Shown here piece after piece: positions 1 to 12,039 of a stretch of 64,000 nt of DNA. This DNA is from Mactra quadrangularis (taxonomy: Eukaryota; Mollusca; Bivalvia; Venerida; Mactridae): NCBI GenBank assembly GCA_025267735.1, contig CM046304.1:9672001-9736000 (forward strand), given 5' to 3'. Below the pieces are notes generated by a model. The model had not been told where the DNA came from, searched no databases, and saw only the letters and a list, made by a program, of their open reading frames with translations. Numbering within the stretch: the first letter of the stretch is position 1; the number at the start of each line of letters is the position of its first letter. The translations under genes and the position numbers were made by a program.

Positions 1-1700
1 GTTTTATTCGACTTTGAATAAGAAGAGCTGAATAAAAATTGATGTTTAAGTTTTATGCTCTGCTAGACAAAGCATATATCGTTTAGGATAGAACACGAGC
101 GATATTATGTTTGACTTTCTAGCCGGAAAATGTGATATGAACGATAAAAGTACTGAACTAATATAATTGATTCTAAAGATGAATGGAACCTTGGACATAG
201 GAAATCTTTTATAATTAATTTAATTTATACCTGTGTGTACAACGATACAAGCTGTAATGAAATACCAAGCTCAAATGATTTTATTTGTTACTAGTTGTTT
301 GGAAATGATACACAAAGGTAACTTTTTCCCATATTATTTAGTTTTATACCGGTACATAACCTACATTGGATAAACCTCACACACACTTTTAAATTTGAGA
401 TATTGGCGTCTTTAAGATTGTTACATATGGATTTCATTTTCAAACATATTCAACATATCCCACTTGAGTATCGAGTTTTTTTTGTTCTTATGTTATAACG
501 ACGTTATTATAATAATAAAAGAAATAAAACACTCTTACATCAGCAAAGCAATTTTATCTTGTCCGTTATAACAATTAATACAAAATGCATGTAAATGCCA
601 GGCACACATACAAAAATGTAATAAAATGTTGCACTGATGGTTTGTAATGTTTAATTTATTTGGGAATTTTGTAGTTTTCTACTATAGTTTTATATTCTAT
701 CAAAGTTTGGAATGCAATACGTCAACAATGAACAATAAAAGCTTCCATTCTCCTCATTAAGATCGTACAACAATCACGCTAGGTTTAATCCGTCGAATGA
801 TCCTTGTAAAGGTCGCATTAGTAAACTGTAAAGTAAATTTAAAGCCTACAACATCACGTAACGCACGTAACATTTTCGGTAACTAAATTGTGGCAACAAG
901 ACTGTCCATTTAATTGGAATGCTACAACAGCCTACATAATTAATTTTTTGAAAAGAAGTGAACAAACAGAACGGAATACATAAGCTGTTCTGAGTCATGC
1001 ATCGAAAAGAACATCTTTAGCATGTTCACACTGTACCGTTAATCTTACATTTGTCTTAAACATAGTATTACTTTATTCCATAAGAGTAAGATACATCAAA
1101 CTAATGATTAAAGTCACACATGTAAAGATTCATAAATCAAGATTTGACCCAGCTTCATCTAAAATAGATCAACAATTCAACCTCAAATAAATGCTCACAA
1201 TATCATCAATAAATTCAATCAAGATGACGAAATGCTTTATTTGTTTTTGATAGGACTGTGCTCCTCATTACGATGATTATCTTCTAAATAAATTTTTCAG
1301 TGTAGATCAATTTTATTGATTCTCCTTAGTTATAGCCTTCAGCTCAGCTATGTTATACTGCTAAAATAATACAGGTACAGTGATAGTGCGTTCGACTTAA
1401 ATCATGTGATCCGTGTTCGATTCCAGCTGTGACAGGTCATAATCTATTATGTAGTTGAGTGAGAGCATCATTTGTTTCCTCACAAAGATAGTTGTCAGCT
1501 TCGAATGGAACGATTTACGACCACTGATAAAGGATAGCTTACATATAGCTTAGAATTTGATTCCTATAAAACATTTCATAAAATATTAAATTTCTTATAA
1601 GCATTATTAAACATATTTCCAGCCTTTGAGCTTTTCTGCATTTTTATTTAACAGAACAGACAGCAAACTTCAAATGGCTGTCAGTTTATAAAACACGTGA
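1..1700. repeat. Copy A of a diverged 1.7-kb direct duplication
   Basis: Matches 9113-10847 along its whole length in the same orientation, with many substitutions and small indels. Clear anchors are TCGTTTAGGATA, the GGAAATGATACACAAAGGTA stretch near 300, and a tRNA-like block near 1380. The left edge lies outside the window. No open frame is shared between the copies, so it looks like an old non-coding or transposon-derived segment. Confidence 0.85.
1377..1440 (+). repeat. tRNA-like SINE head
   Basis: CAGTGATAGTGCGTTCGACT resembles a degraded tRNA D-arm/box A, and GTTCGATTCC is a good box B about 40 bp downstream. It lies inside duplication copy A and has a partner at 10516-10580. It is not an intact tRNA (no matching acceptor stem). 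Confidence 0.5.
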
Positions 1701-2548
1701 TGTTATGTCTGAATATTTCTGACTCTCTGTATATTCAAATAGGTTGTAAGTTTAGTATTTGTATAGCCAGAGGTACATGAGGTCTTGAGCGCATTTTTCT
1801 TTTACATTAATGCAATATAAAACAGACTACGGATATTGAAATTATACACAATATGTACGGAAATGACGGAATATGGAAAAACTGAATACGGATATTGAAA
1901 CCATGACGAGATCTCAAAACTCAACGAAACTCAATCTTTAGACGTTATCCTTTTATATAACATGTACAGAAATGACGGAATATGGATTAAATAGACGAAG
2001 GAATATTAGAATAACATGACGAACGATAGGATTTGATATGTTCAAGAAGGGCGAATGCAACGAGTGACTTTTACTATATCATATCCGCCTAATTATAATG
2101 ACAAAGTGATTTATCCTGCATCACTAAACACCAAAGACGCTTTGTTATACTGTATAAATATATCGTTACAAGTGACATTTCTTGTGAACATATGATACAT
2201 TAACCTCTTATTTTATCATTGCTTGGCGACATTTTACACCATATCTCTTTTTATTGGCCAGTTTATTTTATTTCTATGAAATTTGATATTTCCATGACAG
2301 ATAGCAGACTTCTGTATAATGATAATTATTTAACTGTAACATAGAGATCGTGTATTTTGTCGTCATATTTATCATACATATTATCTTATACATATTTTCG
2401 ACATTCTATATTTGAATACTAGAACAAATTAGATATTTCAGATAAGTGCATTCTAGTTTTATAATAAATAAAGCTTTCAAAATCAATGTGTTTTTTTTAA
2501 TTTATAGGAATTATGCATTTACATAGCTGTAAAAAGTACATTACTACA

Positions 2549-2667
2549 CCACAGGACCTTGACACTCTATATCATAGCTTTAAAAATTTCCTTCTTCTGA
2601 TAAAAACAGTTTTTTATCATAAAAGAGGTGTGGGTCAAACTACGATACAGAATGTCAAGCTCTTGTG
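2549..2667. mobile_element. Short inverted-repeat MITE
   Basis: The left end CACAGGACCTTGACACTCTA and the reverse complement of the right end, CACAAGAGCTTGACATTCTG, form terminal inverted repeats of about 23 bp with a few mismatches. The interior is AT-rich with no ORF. A single related end occurs at 9852-9880. Confidence 0.6.
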
Positions 2668-2740
2668 ACTACAAATATAGCATTTATAATTTCTATATTT
2701 TTATAAAATAAAATACAAGTAAGAGAATGAAGAATACATT

Positions 2741-2906
2741 ACAGAGGATATTCGTCAAATCTGGTATAATATCAATTTTTATTTCACCGAGTGAGCTCAG
2801 AAAACATGTTTTCACGAGTGGCATAGCCATGAGTGATAATGTTATTTTCTGAGTTCAAGAGTTGAAACATAATAGATCTTACACCAAAGTTGACGAATAT
2901 TCTGTT
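2741..2906. mobile_element. Palindromic MITE, family shared with 39231-39391
   Basis: A near-complete foldback: ACAGAGGATATTCGTCAA at the left and its inverse at the right, with inner arms TTTCACCGAGTGAGCTCAGA and a centre GTGGCATAGCCATGAG. The 39.2-kb copy has the same layout with better-preserved arms. No ORF; non-autonomous. Confidence 0.75.
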
Positions 2907-3994
2907 TCATGTATACTTACTTTTGCATTTTATTAGATGTAATTTACGCAAATTATAATGTGACGACATTTCTTCTCCAAGATGCCGTCATCAATCTTCT
3001 AAGATGACGTTATTGACAATGAAAATATAAGATAATATTTTCACTGCAATGAAAGTATAAAATAAATATTTCCTTCGTATTACGCGACGTTTTAACATAA
3101 AGCATGAAAGAAACTTCGTTGTAGACAAGTGTCGTAACATAACAGATTGTTCTTCTATAATTTAACAATTTCTACTCTATCAACAGAATGAACTAAATGA
3201 CTAGAGAATAACGTTAATTAATACATGCCGACAAACTTTCTTCCTCTTACTTTAATATGGTATTTCTCTAGTTTTTGTCAATTAATAATTTCTCATCGTC
3301 CGTATATTAATCTTTCTATCGTATTCATCTTTCTATAGAGTTTTCTTTTTCTGAGTAAAAAATGTGATAATTTATATGAAACATTTTGGTTTCCATTTAA
3401 TTACCAACATTAAATTTTCACTATGTTATAGGAAAGAAGATAAATTTACCAACATTTTACATAGATTACACCATATCTCTTGATATTCGTATTCTATAAT
3501 CATTTTTATCACAGTAGCTTAGTAATACAAATCTAGTACTACAAGTAGAAGGTAAACGCAAAGCCAGTGTTAAATATCAGGCGTTCTGATAAAATAATTG
3601 TGTCAGTAAGCTATAATTGGAACTAAGAAAACTAGTTAAAACATCATTAACCAGATATAAATATCACCTTTTGGCTAGTCGTATAAATTGTCAACAGATA
3701 GTACAATGGTCATATTCTTATACCCAGATGTGTCTACCCTGTTGATATTTTACATATAATACATACGTCTTTTTATAATCCATAAACTTATGATACTGAT
3801 ATATTATATTTCAGACGTTATAATTATTAAGTTGAATATGAAATTATGATCCATTTATCGAAATAAAAATGATATAAAGTTTATTTTTCATTTTCAATGA
3901 TGTTGTTACACATTAAACTTGTTCAAGGTTCTTTTAAAGTACAAAGCTCATGCATGAAATATAAACAAACTGTAAACATATATTCAATAATGTA

Positions 3995-6433
3995 AATATT
4001 TCAAGTACATATTGTAACTATATTGCTCTTTAAACAATAAGCATGGGCATGTGTTTTGTTGTTGAAATGTAACGGTTTATGTTCATCTGTGGAGTTTGCA
4101 GAAGATACTTAAATGCCTATCTGTAAACAAACGCAATAACTCTGTAAAACTAAATCACTTTGTTCGCATATTGAGCTCATTGTCATATTTTTTAAATCTT
4201 GCGGACTTGATACAGATCCTTCATTTTTCAGACACTTGTATTATCGCAAGTCAATTTCCTTCTTATAACAATTTGTCGTAATCCAGACTCCCTATAGGAA
4301 ACATTATGCCAGTCTAGATTTTGATGAAATATTGTTTTACACACACGACAAGAAATGTTTATTACTGATTAATGTGGCTATACCTCATTCTTTACTGTCT
4401 ATGGCGTTATTTTATAGAATCCAAAACAAAATACTAATTAGGTATAAGGATTCATAAACACACTGCTTTCTGTGAAGAACAAACAACACCCAATAGCTAA
4501 TACATGTTAACTACTTGAGCAACAAATATTGTTGGGAAGATAATGATAATTATTAGTTGTTCGCTTGTCGAACAACTATATACGTCAATTTGAGAAATTG
4601 GTGTAGCAAACTTACCACGGATTCTACTTTTTTGAGGTACACGACGGGGCTCAATTCTTCAAACCTATGATAAACAGAGTTTTCAAACATTTTATGACAG
4701 AGAAAGGTTTGAATAGATAAAATACAAATAAATCTTTATAACAAAGCACTAAAAAATACTGCATGTGGGATTTTAGAAGCACAGCAAATAAGTATGAAAT
4801 CGAAAGTAAAAGTGTTAACACTGGTGAACATTCTCTGTGGAAGCCCCAATCAAATAGTTCTACACGGTATTGTTCTAATAGGCTAACGTACAGAAATATA
4901 ACGTACTGTTTCAAATTTACAAACATTTTTAATAACTAAGAATATTCTTTAATTATTTAAAGTTAAAAGCAATGACTATTAATGAAAGTTGGATATTTCT
5001 ACGCTGTCAGTGTAACACTTTCCTTTTTCCGGCAAATATACCACTCCCGGAGAACATTTATTAATTGTTCGACTTTGTCGGACAATTATATATATCACTT
5101 TTGAGAAATCAGTATAGCTTAACTACAAAAACTACCTTTTGAGGTACATGAAGGAACTCAACTCTTCAAGCATGTGTATTACTGAGAAAAAAACTAATAT
5201 GTATAGGAACATCGTAAAAATCACATAAAATCAAACACTGAAATATATACAACAGTGAAGATTCCTTGTGATGAACCAAATTGGAAGGACGCGATGCATT
5301 GATCCCAACCTATACGTAAACGATAAAACATATCTTGGCTAAGACGCTTCACTCATCGCACAAATCAGTTACGCACAGAAAGTAGTGCGGTGTATGATGA
5401 ATATCATGATAAAATTATAAGAAAATGCTGGCTTATAACTACAGAAATACCAATCCATGGATAAATGTTTCATTTAACGTGCATACTTTATTTTGGATAG
5501 TAATATCAAATTGCGAAGCCACAAAAACATACTGAATTCATTTAGGACTTGTAAAAATTGTCGCGTGGATTCAGGTATTTAGACATTTTTAACCATGATA
5601 CTTAGCGAAGTATCGTACGGACCAGTTAGTTTGTGTTGAACTCTAATATAGATCAACAGATGTCAAATTAAATAGATAATTTGGATTATTGGTCAGATAG
5701 TTCCGCGTAGTATTTTTCTCATAGCTCTGATATGGTATTGAATTGAAGTAAAAAACTATGTTGCATTTTATAAAAAAATATCATTACCTGATAATTACTC
5801 ATTATAAGTTTAATGGAATAAATATCAACAAAAGATCTTACGCCGTGTGTGACACTATTGAATGTAAACAGGTGGTTCTGTTACAATTTAGTAGTATATA
5901 CAATTAATTTGTCCGCACATTCAATTTGTACATTTCATACAACGGAAGCTCTGCAGTCTATGTTTCAAGAAACGAAATTTTATTCCACATATTTTCTCAC
6001 ATTTTTGGCACATTAAGTGATCGAAGCACAACATGATTTCTATGTTGAACAACTCCAGTGCCTTTGGCGCTTTGATTTTTACACACCGTTTTTATGTTAC
6101 CTAAACTCCCTAGGAATCAATTATCAAATAACAACTTTCATACAATAGTTGATGCTTCTCTAACATTTAAATTGGGAAACCACGAAAGGAAAAAAACAAC
6201 ATAACATGAACCAACTTTATATCATCTTTTGACCATCTATTATAAATAAACTTAGAGGTAATTAAAGTTAACTACCCGAGTCATTCGTATGGCCGAACTT
6301 GTTCACGCAATGTCGCATGATAGACATAAACGCCTGACTGTTTTCATTATCATAAGAGATAATTGAGCTGGTGGGTGGAAAAATGGGGTGGGGGTCAAAT
6401 TTTGCAATTTGCTGTGGCGGTTTTCCACCCACC
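3995..6433. repeat. Dispersed composite segment, copy 1
   Basis: Most complete of three related segments; the others are 30190-31040 and 58262-60990. The strongest block is 4232-4545 (for example AATCCAGACTCCCTATAGGA). A block at 4550-4870 is repeated within the segment at 5060-5300 and starts with a small hairpin (TTGTTCGCTTGTCGAACAA). The block 5235-5950 matches 60110-60990, and 6080-6370 matches 30755-31040. A short hairpin (GGTGGGTGGAAAA and its inverse) ends the segment at 6370-6433. No protein recognised; probably an old, non-autonomous element family. Confidence 0.75.
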
Positions 6434-9112
6434 TTAGCATAATATGTTCAGATTATGTTCAGATATTTACATTCTGTTGATACATACAGAATAAATAAAA
6501 CGTCACTATACATATTGTATAATGACATTTCATACATTAAATACTCTTTTTCCACGTTAAATAATTGATTACCAACAAATGATGTACATGTATATTGCGA
6601 TGTAAGCTCTTAGTTGTACATGTTTTTTTCATATGTAAAGTATGTTTTTCTCTAGAGTATCAGCTATCTTGGACGCCATCATGTTTCCTTGAAATGTATA
6701 TGTAGCAGAATGACACTAATCCATTTTCATTTCTACACCATGTCAAATCATAATGCTACTTAAATATTGCTACACTTTTAAAATCTAGGTTGAGCTAATT
6801 TTATCCAATTTTCCAGACTATATGCCTTATGTACAAACTAGTTTTACCTCTTAAATTACCTTAGCACAAAACATTTCATTATAACATTCTGAATGGTATT
6901 TTGCTCGCTTTTGTAATCAATGACCACAGACTTTCCTGCACACAATTATCTTCTGATTATTACAATGAACTCATCTTTTGCCAGACAAATAGCGGAAAGT
7001 GATTACTTTAGAATCACCGTCATTATTGTCCCAGGAAGGAGAATAATTATCGTAAATTTGTCGCATGCCTATCTGTGAACAACCCTTTAGGTAATCCATT
7101 TATCATCGGCGTAGCTACACTTTGATTGAAGGTAAATGCATCACTGTACATGTCGATGAAACGTGGGGTAGGTAAATTAAGGATAATCTTAATAACGTTT
7201 GCCTATAAATCCAATATAGTATTTATAGATGAATTTTCAGTCCTGACTACCACGCACCATATCACGCACGAAATCAATAAATTGAATAATAAAATAAAAA
7301 ATCATTGCGTATTAAAAACAACCCAAATATACTTTATATTCCAAAAAAATAAATCCACCAATGGACATCAATAAAAGATTGATGAACAAATAATTATTTT
7401 CTCTATTTACATAACTGGTCAAAAAGATGAATCTACACATTTGATAAAACATTACAAGTCAACCATATTACTCGTTCAATTAATATTTATAGTCTTAAGT
7501 TACTTTTATTGCAGTCTAAATTACCCTACAATAAAATAGACCGAACGATAGATTCATTTTAGAAATTGTTTTTAACTGAGTTGAAATACATAATCTTTTA
7601 TTGCTGATAATTTTAAAGATTTATTAGAAATGTATGCATGTTCCTCTTGAACAAGTACCAACACGTGTAAATACTACAAAAATGATTTCATGGGTGATAA
7701 TTGCTCATTACTACAATTAAATTAATTTTGACAACACACAGTTGAATTGTTTTAAGTACGTCTTGTTGAATGATTACTAAAGTTACCATGCTTATGAAAG
7801 TCGAGAAGAGTTTGTTCACATATACAGAGAATCATCCGTATCATCCGTAACATACTATTTGTGAAGCATTTTATGTATAAGTAATCTGTATAATTTGTTG
7901 ATTGAGTAAAGCTTAACTGAAGAGAACTTTTTATCATGAAATTACTGTTAGAACACGATGTTTAATTTCAGCAAGTACGACATATAACAAATCTATAAAT
8001 AGCTTGGTGATTCCCACAGTATCTTACTTTCGTTTTCAACAATGTGTTTGCCACATGTTTTAGTTCGTTCAGTTGAATGTTATAAGTGACACATGTTATT
8101 AGTAAGTGATTGATTTCTTACGTTCTTTATACTGTTTTAAAGACTTTGTTCTATATTTTGGTACAGTCATTTCCCTGTATATCTCTTTAAAATACTAAAA
8201 AGAGTCATCTATGAATCTCATTTATATTTAAATAGGGATAAACGAAGAATACGAACTGTTTAAACTCTTGTCTTGCTATTCAATGGTTATAACTCTAGCT
8301 CTAGTGTAGATTGACTTGGAAGTGGAATTCATACAAGTTATACTGGCGACATTCATTATGACTAAACTTAGTGTAAATCGTTTGAAAACGGTTTGACCCA
8401 CACACAAGTATTTTCAAATAGAAATGCAGACACATCATGGATGTTCTCGTGATGCAAGATGTCTTCCAAAACATTTAACGCAGATTTCACATGAAGTATT
8501 TGCCAGTATTTTTTTTAAATTTTAAATCTTATTTACCAGTACGTAAATTATTGCTGATAAATATTCTGTTTATTCTAAGTGAAGTAATCAGAAACGAATT
8601 ATTTATGGTAATTGCTAGAACTCATTTAGAAATTTTACACATCAACTGTAATGGTCCATGGTATTTAACGGGGCAATCGGAAAAACGATATTAGTTGTTT
8701 TGTTGGTATTGGTGAATCCAGGCATCACTCGATGGCTCTGTACAACAGTCAAGTGTTTCTATAGTGTTCACTATGATACTTTAAATGTTGCAAATATTTG
8801 TGTAGCTTTTAAAAGGAAGTTATTCATGACAATTAGGGATATTGAAATAATTAGAAGTGATGTTTATGCCTTTTATATATGGATTTAATGAATATTTTAT
8901 TACGATGAAATATTCAAAAGTATGTACTATGTATACAGTTAATGAATTTTCTTTTCATAGAATCTCTATATGAAAGTTATTATTAGTCACTTGTGCCATT
9001 TTCTTTAATGTTTCATTACGTATGACTCAACTGTTGTGCAATTGTGTTCCATGCTTATTTTACAACAAATTATAGAATAGAATGGTTAAACATACATAAA
9101 ACTTGAAACTAA
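6434..9112. other. AT-rich stretch without recognisable genes
   Basis: Several short open frames occur here. One at 8658 starts with a hydrophobic, signal-peptide-like run, but it has no splice donor that joins correctly to the Ly6 exon. Nothing else was recognised. Confidence 0.5.
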
Positions 9113-10847
9113 GTTTTATCTGATTTTGAATAAGTGGAGCTGACTAAAATTTGACGTTTACGTTTTATGCTGCCCATGACAAAGCAAACATCGTTTAGGA
9201 TACGCGAGCGATGTTTATATTTGGTTTTCTAGTTGGAAAATGTGATATAAACTATTAAACTTTTGAAATGGTATAATTGACTTTAAAGATGATTGGAACC
9301 TAAGATATAGGGAATATTTTACAATTAATTTGATTTTTACCTGTGTGAACAACGATACTAGCTGTAATGAAATACCAAACTCATATGATTTTATTTGTTA
9401 CAAGTTGTTTGGAAATGATACACAAAGGTAACGTTTTTCTTCATATTATTTATTAAATACCGGTACATACCCTACATTGAATAAACTCAAAACTTTCAAC
9501 TTTGAGATCAAAGCGTCTTTAGATTATTAAAAATAGATCTAATTTTAAACATATTCAACATATCTCACATGATATCGTTTTCTTTCTGTTCTCATGTTAT
9601 AACGACATCATTATGTAATAAAAGTAAAAAAGGTCGTACAACAGCCGAGCAATTTTATCTTGTCCCGTCATAACATTAAATACGAAATGCATGTAAATAG
9701 GCACTCATACAAAAATGTGGAAAACTGTTGCACTGAGGGTTTGCACTGTTTATTTTTTTTTCAGTTTTCTTATTATTTTTAATCAAAGATTCAAATGCAA
9801 TACGACAACAATAAACAATAAAAGTTTTTATTCTCCTTCTTAAGACCGTACAACAACAGGAGCTTGACATTCTGTATCGTATTCCCGTCTTCTTAATGAT
9901 ATCACGCTATACGATCCGTGTAAAGGTCGCATTGATAAACTTTAAAGTTATTTTAAATCCTGCAACATCACGTAACGCACGTGACATTTTCGTTAAATCG
10001 CGGCTACAAGACTGACGATTTAATTGGAATTTTTAACGAACCATAATTAATGTTTTGAAATAAAGTGAACAAACGGAACGAAATACAAAAGTTGTTCTGA
10101 GTCATACATCGAAAAGAACATTTTCCAAGAAAGTAACATCTTTATCATGTCCACTCTATATAAACAGTAATCTTATATCTGCCTTAAATAAAGTATTCAT
10201 CAGAATTACTTAATAAGGTTAAGATATATCATACTGATGATTAATGGACATACATGTACACTTTCATTTATCAAAAATCTAGCTTTATATACTATAGATC
10301 AACAATTTAACCTAAAAAAATGCTCACAATATCATCCATAAAATCAATCAAGATAATGAAATGCTTCTTTTGTTTTAAATATCTTGATAAAAAATGTGCT
10401 ACTCATCACGATGATTATCTTCTAAATAAATAATTTAGTATTGCTCTAGATCAACTTTAATGATTGATTCTTTCATTTATAGCTCAGTTATGTATACTAA
10501 CTACTAAAATAATACAGGTACGGTGATAGTGCGTTCAAATTAAAATCTTGTGATCCGTGTTCGATTCCAGCTGGGACGGGTCATACTTATTTATGTAACT
10601 CAGAGATAACATTATTTTGTTTTTGCTCAAAGGAAGAAGTTGACAGCTTCGAACACAACGGTGAACGGCCATAAGTAAAATGATAGCTTACACATAACTT
10701 AGAATTTAATTCCTATAAAACATTCATAAAATATTAAACTTCCTTTAAACATTTTAAAATAAATATTCAGACTTTGAGCTTTTCTGCATTTTATTTAACA
10801 GAGCAGACAGTGAATTTCACATGGCTGCCAGTTTATAAAACATATGA
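9113..10847. repeat. Copy B of the 1.7-kb direct duplication
   Basis: Counterpart of 1-1700. It differs by an extra piece near 9852-9880 that matches one end of the MITE at 2549-2667 (AGGAGCTTGACATTCTGTAT) and is absent from copy A. The copy ends near CAGTTTATAAAACA, just upstream of the repeat-rich stretch that precedes the Ly6 exons. No coding sequence recognised. Confidence 0.85.
10516..10580 (+). repeat. tRNA-like SINE head (second copy)
   Basis: Same block as 1377-1440 within duplication copy B: GGTGATAGTGCGTTC followed by a box B GTTCGATTCC. Derived by the segment duplication rather than a separate insertion. Confidence 0.5.
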
Positions 10848-10912
10848 TTAAACTTTCATTGGTCGTTCAAGGGTTCATAGTAAATCGACACGTTTTAAGG
10901 CAGCGGGTGAAT

Positions 10913-11206
10913 GTAATGTATTCACTGAGCTGCGAGGGGGGCGTAATTTTTACTATTTACATGAAACAATGGCTAGAAAGCTAAACGTTTGATAAACACA
11001 CCATAAACAATAACTATCAATCTGCAACTGTTTCTGTTTGATAAGGAATGTTTTGTAATGTAATGTATTCACTGAGCTGCGAGGGGGGCGTAATTTTTAC
11101 TATTTACATGAAACAATGGCTAGAAAGCTAAACGTTTGATAAACACACCATAAACAATAACTATCAATCTGCAACTGTTTCTGTTTGATAAGGAATGTTT
11201 TGTCTC
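10913..11206. repeat. Perfect 147-bp tandem duplication
   Basis: Two adjacent units of 147 bp that appear identical by eye (for example TTCACTGAGCTGCGAGGGGG at 10921 and 11068). The unit includes a run of six G's and ends GATAAGGAATGTTTTG. The lack of divergence suggests either a recent duplication or an assembly artefact. Its content is not recognised as coding. Confidence 0.9.
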
Positions 11207-11319
11207 TCCTCCTGAGAAGTTCATTGATAATGTATGGACATCTCAGACCCGTTGTTGTTGTAAATGATGTTTTGTTACTTAGTTTCCGTGAAATGTTCTG
11301 CGTGTTTATTTGGCATTGT

Positions 11320-11930
11320 TGTATATTTATACTTTAAACTCATGGTGATATCTAAGACGTGTATATTGTTATATATTTATACTTTAAACTCATGGTGATA
11401 TCTAAGACGTGTATATTGTTATATATTTATACTTTAAACTCATGGTGATATCTAAGACGTGTATATTGTTATATATTTATACTTTAAACTCATGGTGATA
11501 TCTAAGACGTGTATATTGTTATATATTTATACTTTTAACTCATGGTGATATATAACACGTGTATATTGTTATATATTTATACTTTTAACTCATGGTGATA
11601 TCTAAGACGTGTATAGTGTTATATATTTATACTTTTAACTCATGGTGATATCTAAGACGTGTATATTGTTATATATTTATACTTTAAACTCATGGTGATA
11701 TCTAAGACGTGTATAGTGTTATATATTTATACTTTTAACTCAGGGTGATATATAACACGTGTATATTGTTATATACTTATACTTTAAACGTATGGTGATA
11801 TATAACACGTGTATATTGTTATATATTTATACTTTAAACGTATGGTGATATATAACACGTGTATATTGTTATATATTTATATTTTAAACTCATGGTGATA
11901 TCTAAGACGTATATACTGTTATATATTTGT
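11320..11930. repeat. 50-bp tandem array ending at a splice acceptor
   Basis: Twelve head-to-tail units of exactly 50 bp, starting at 11341, 11391 and so on to 11891, plus a partial unit in front. A unit reads CATGGTGATATCTAAGACGT followed by GTATATTGTTATATATTTAT and ACTTTAAACT. Two sub-types alternate (TCTAAGACGT versus TATAACACGT). The last unit diverges into ATATATTTGTAG, which serves as the acceptor of the Ly6 exon at 11933. This is a minisatellite in the preceding intron and is likely to vary in copy number between individuals. Confidence 0.95.
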
Positions 11931-11932
11931 AG

Positions 11933-12039
11933 GAGATGGTTTACAATGTTGGAAATGTATAGCACATGATTGTGACAAAGATCCAGTAGATAATTATAAA
12001 GCTTATAAAGTTAAATGTAGTGATGGTGAGAGATGTATG
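11933..12039 (+). CDS. Ly6/uPAR-type three-finger protein, internal exon (N-terminal half of LU domain)
   Basis: A 107-bp exon with an AG acceptor (11931-11932) and a GTAGGT donor (12040 on). It enters in phase 1 (its first two bases complete a codon) and leaves in phase 0 after an ATG codon. It encodes 35 residues beginning DGLQCWKC and ending GERCM. The LxCxxC start is the classic N-terminal signature of Ly6/uPAR domains, and a phase-1 intron between signal peptide and LU domain is typical of the family. The reading frame runs directly into the exon at 13728, which supplies the CC-x5-CN end of the same domain. The upstream exon with start codon and signal peptide was not located; none of the ORFs checked between 8.4 and 11.9 kb gives a good phase-1 join. 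Proteins of this kind are extracellular, usually GPI-anchored, disulfide-rich binding or modulator proteins; the partner is unknown. Confidence 0.82.

Noticed and set aside
8658..8888. Signal-peptide-like ORF (hydrophobic run ILVVLLVLV) as exon 1 of the Ly6-type gene
   Set aside because: The exon at 11933 needs a phase-1 donor. The only phase-1 GT here, at about 8740, would create a stop codon at the join, and the other GTs are in phase 0.
11320..11930. CRISPR-like array of regular repeats
   Set aside because: The 50-bp units are contiguous with no unique spacers; this is an ordinary minisatellite in a eukaryotic intron.
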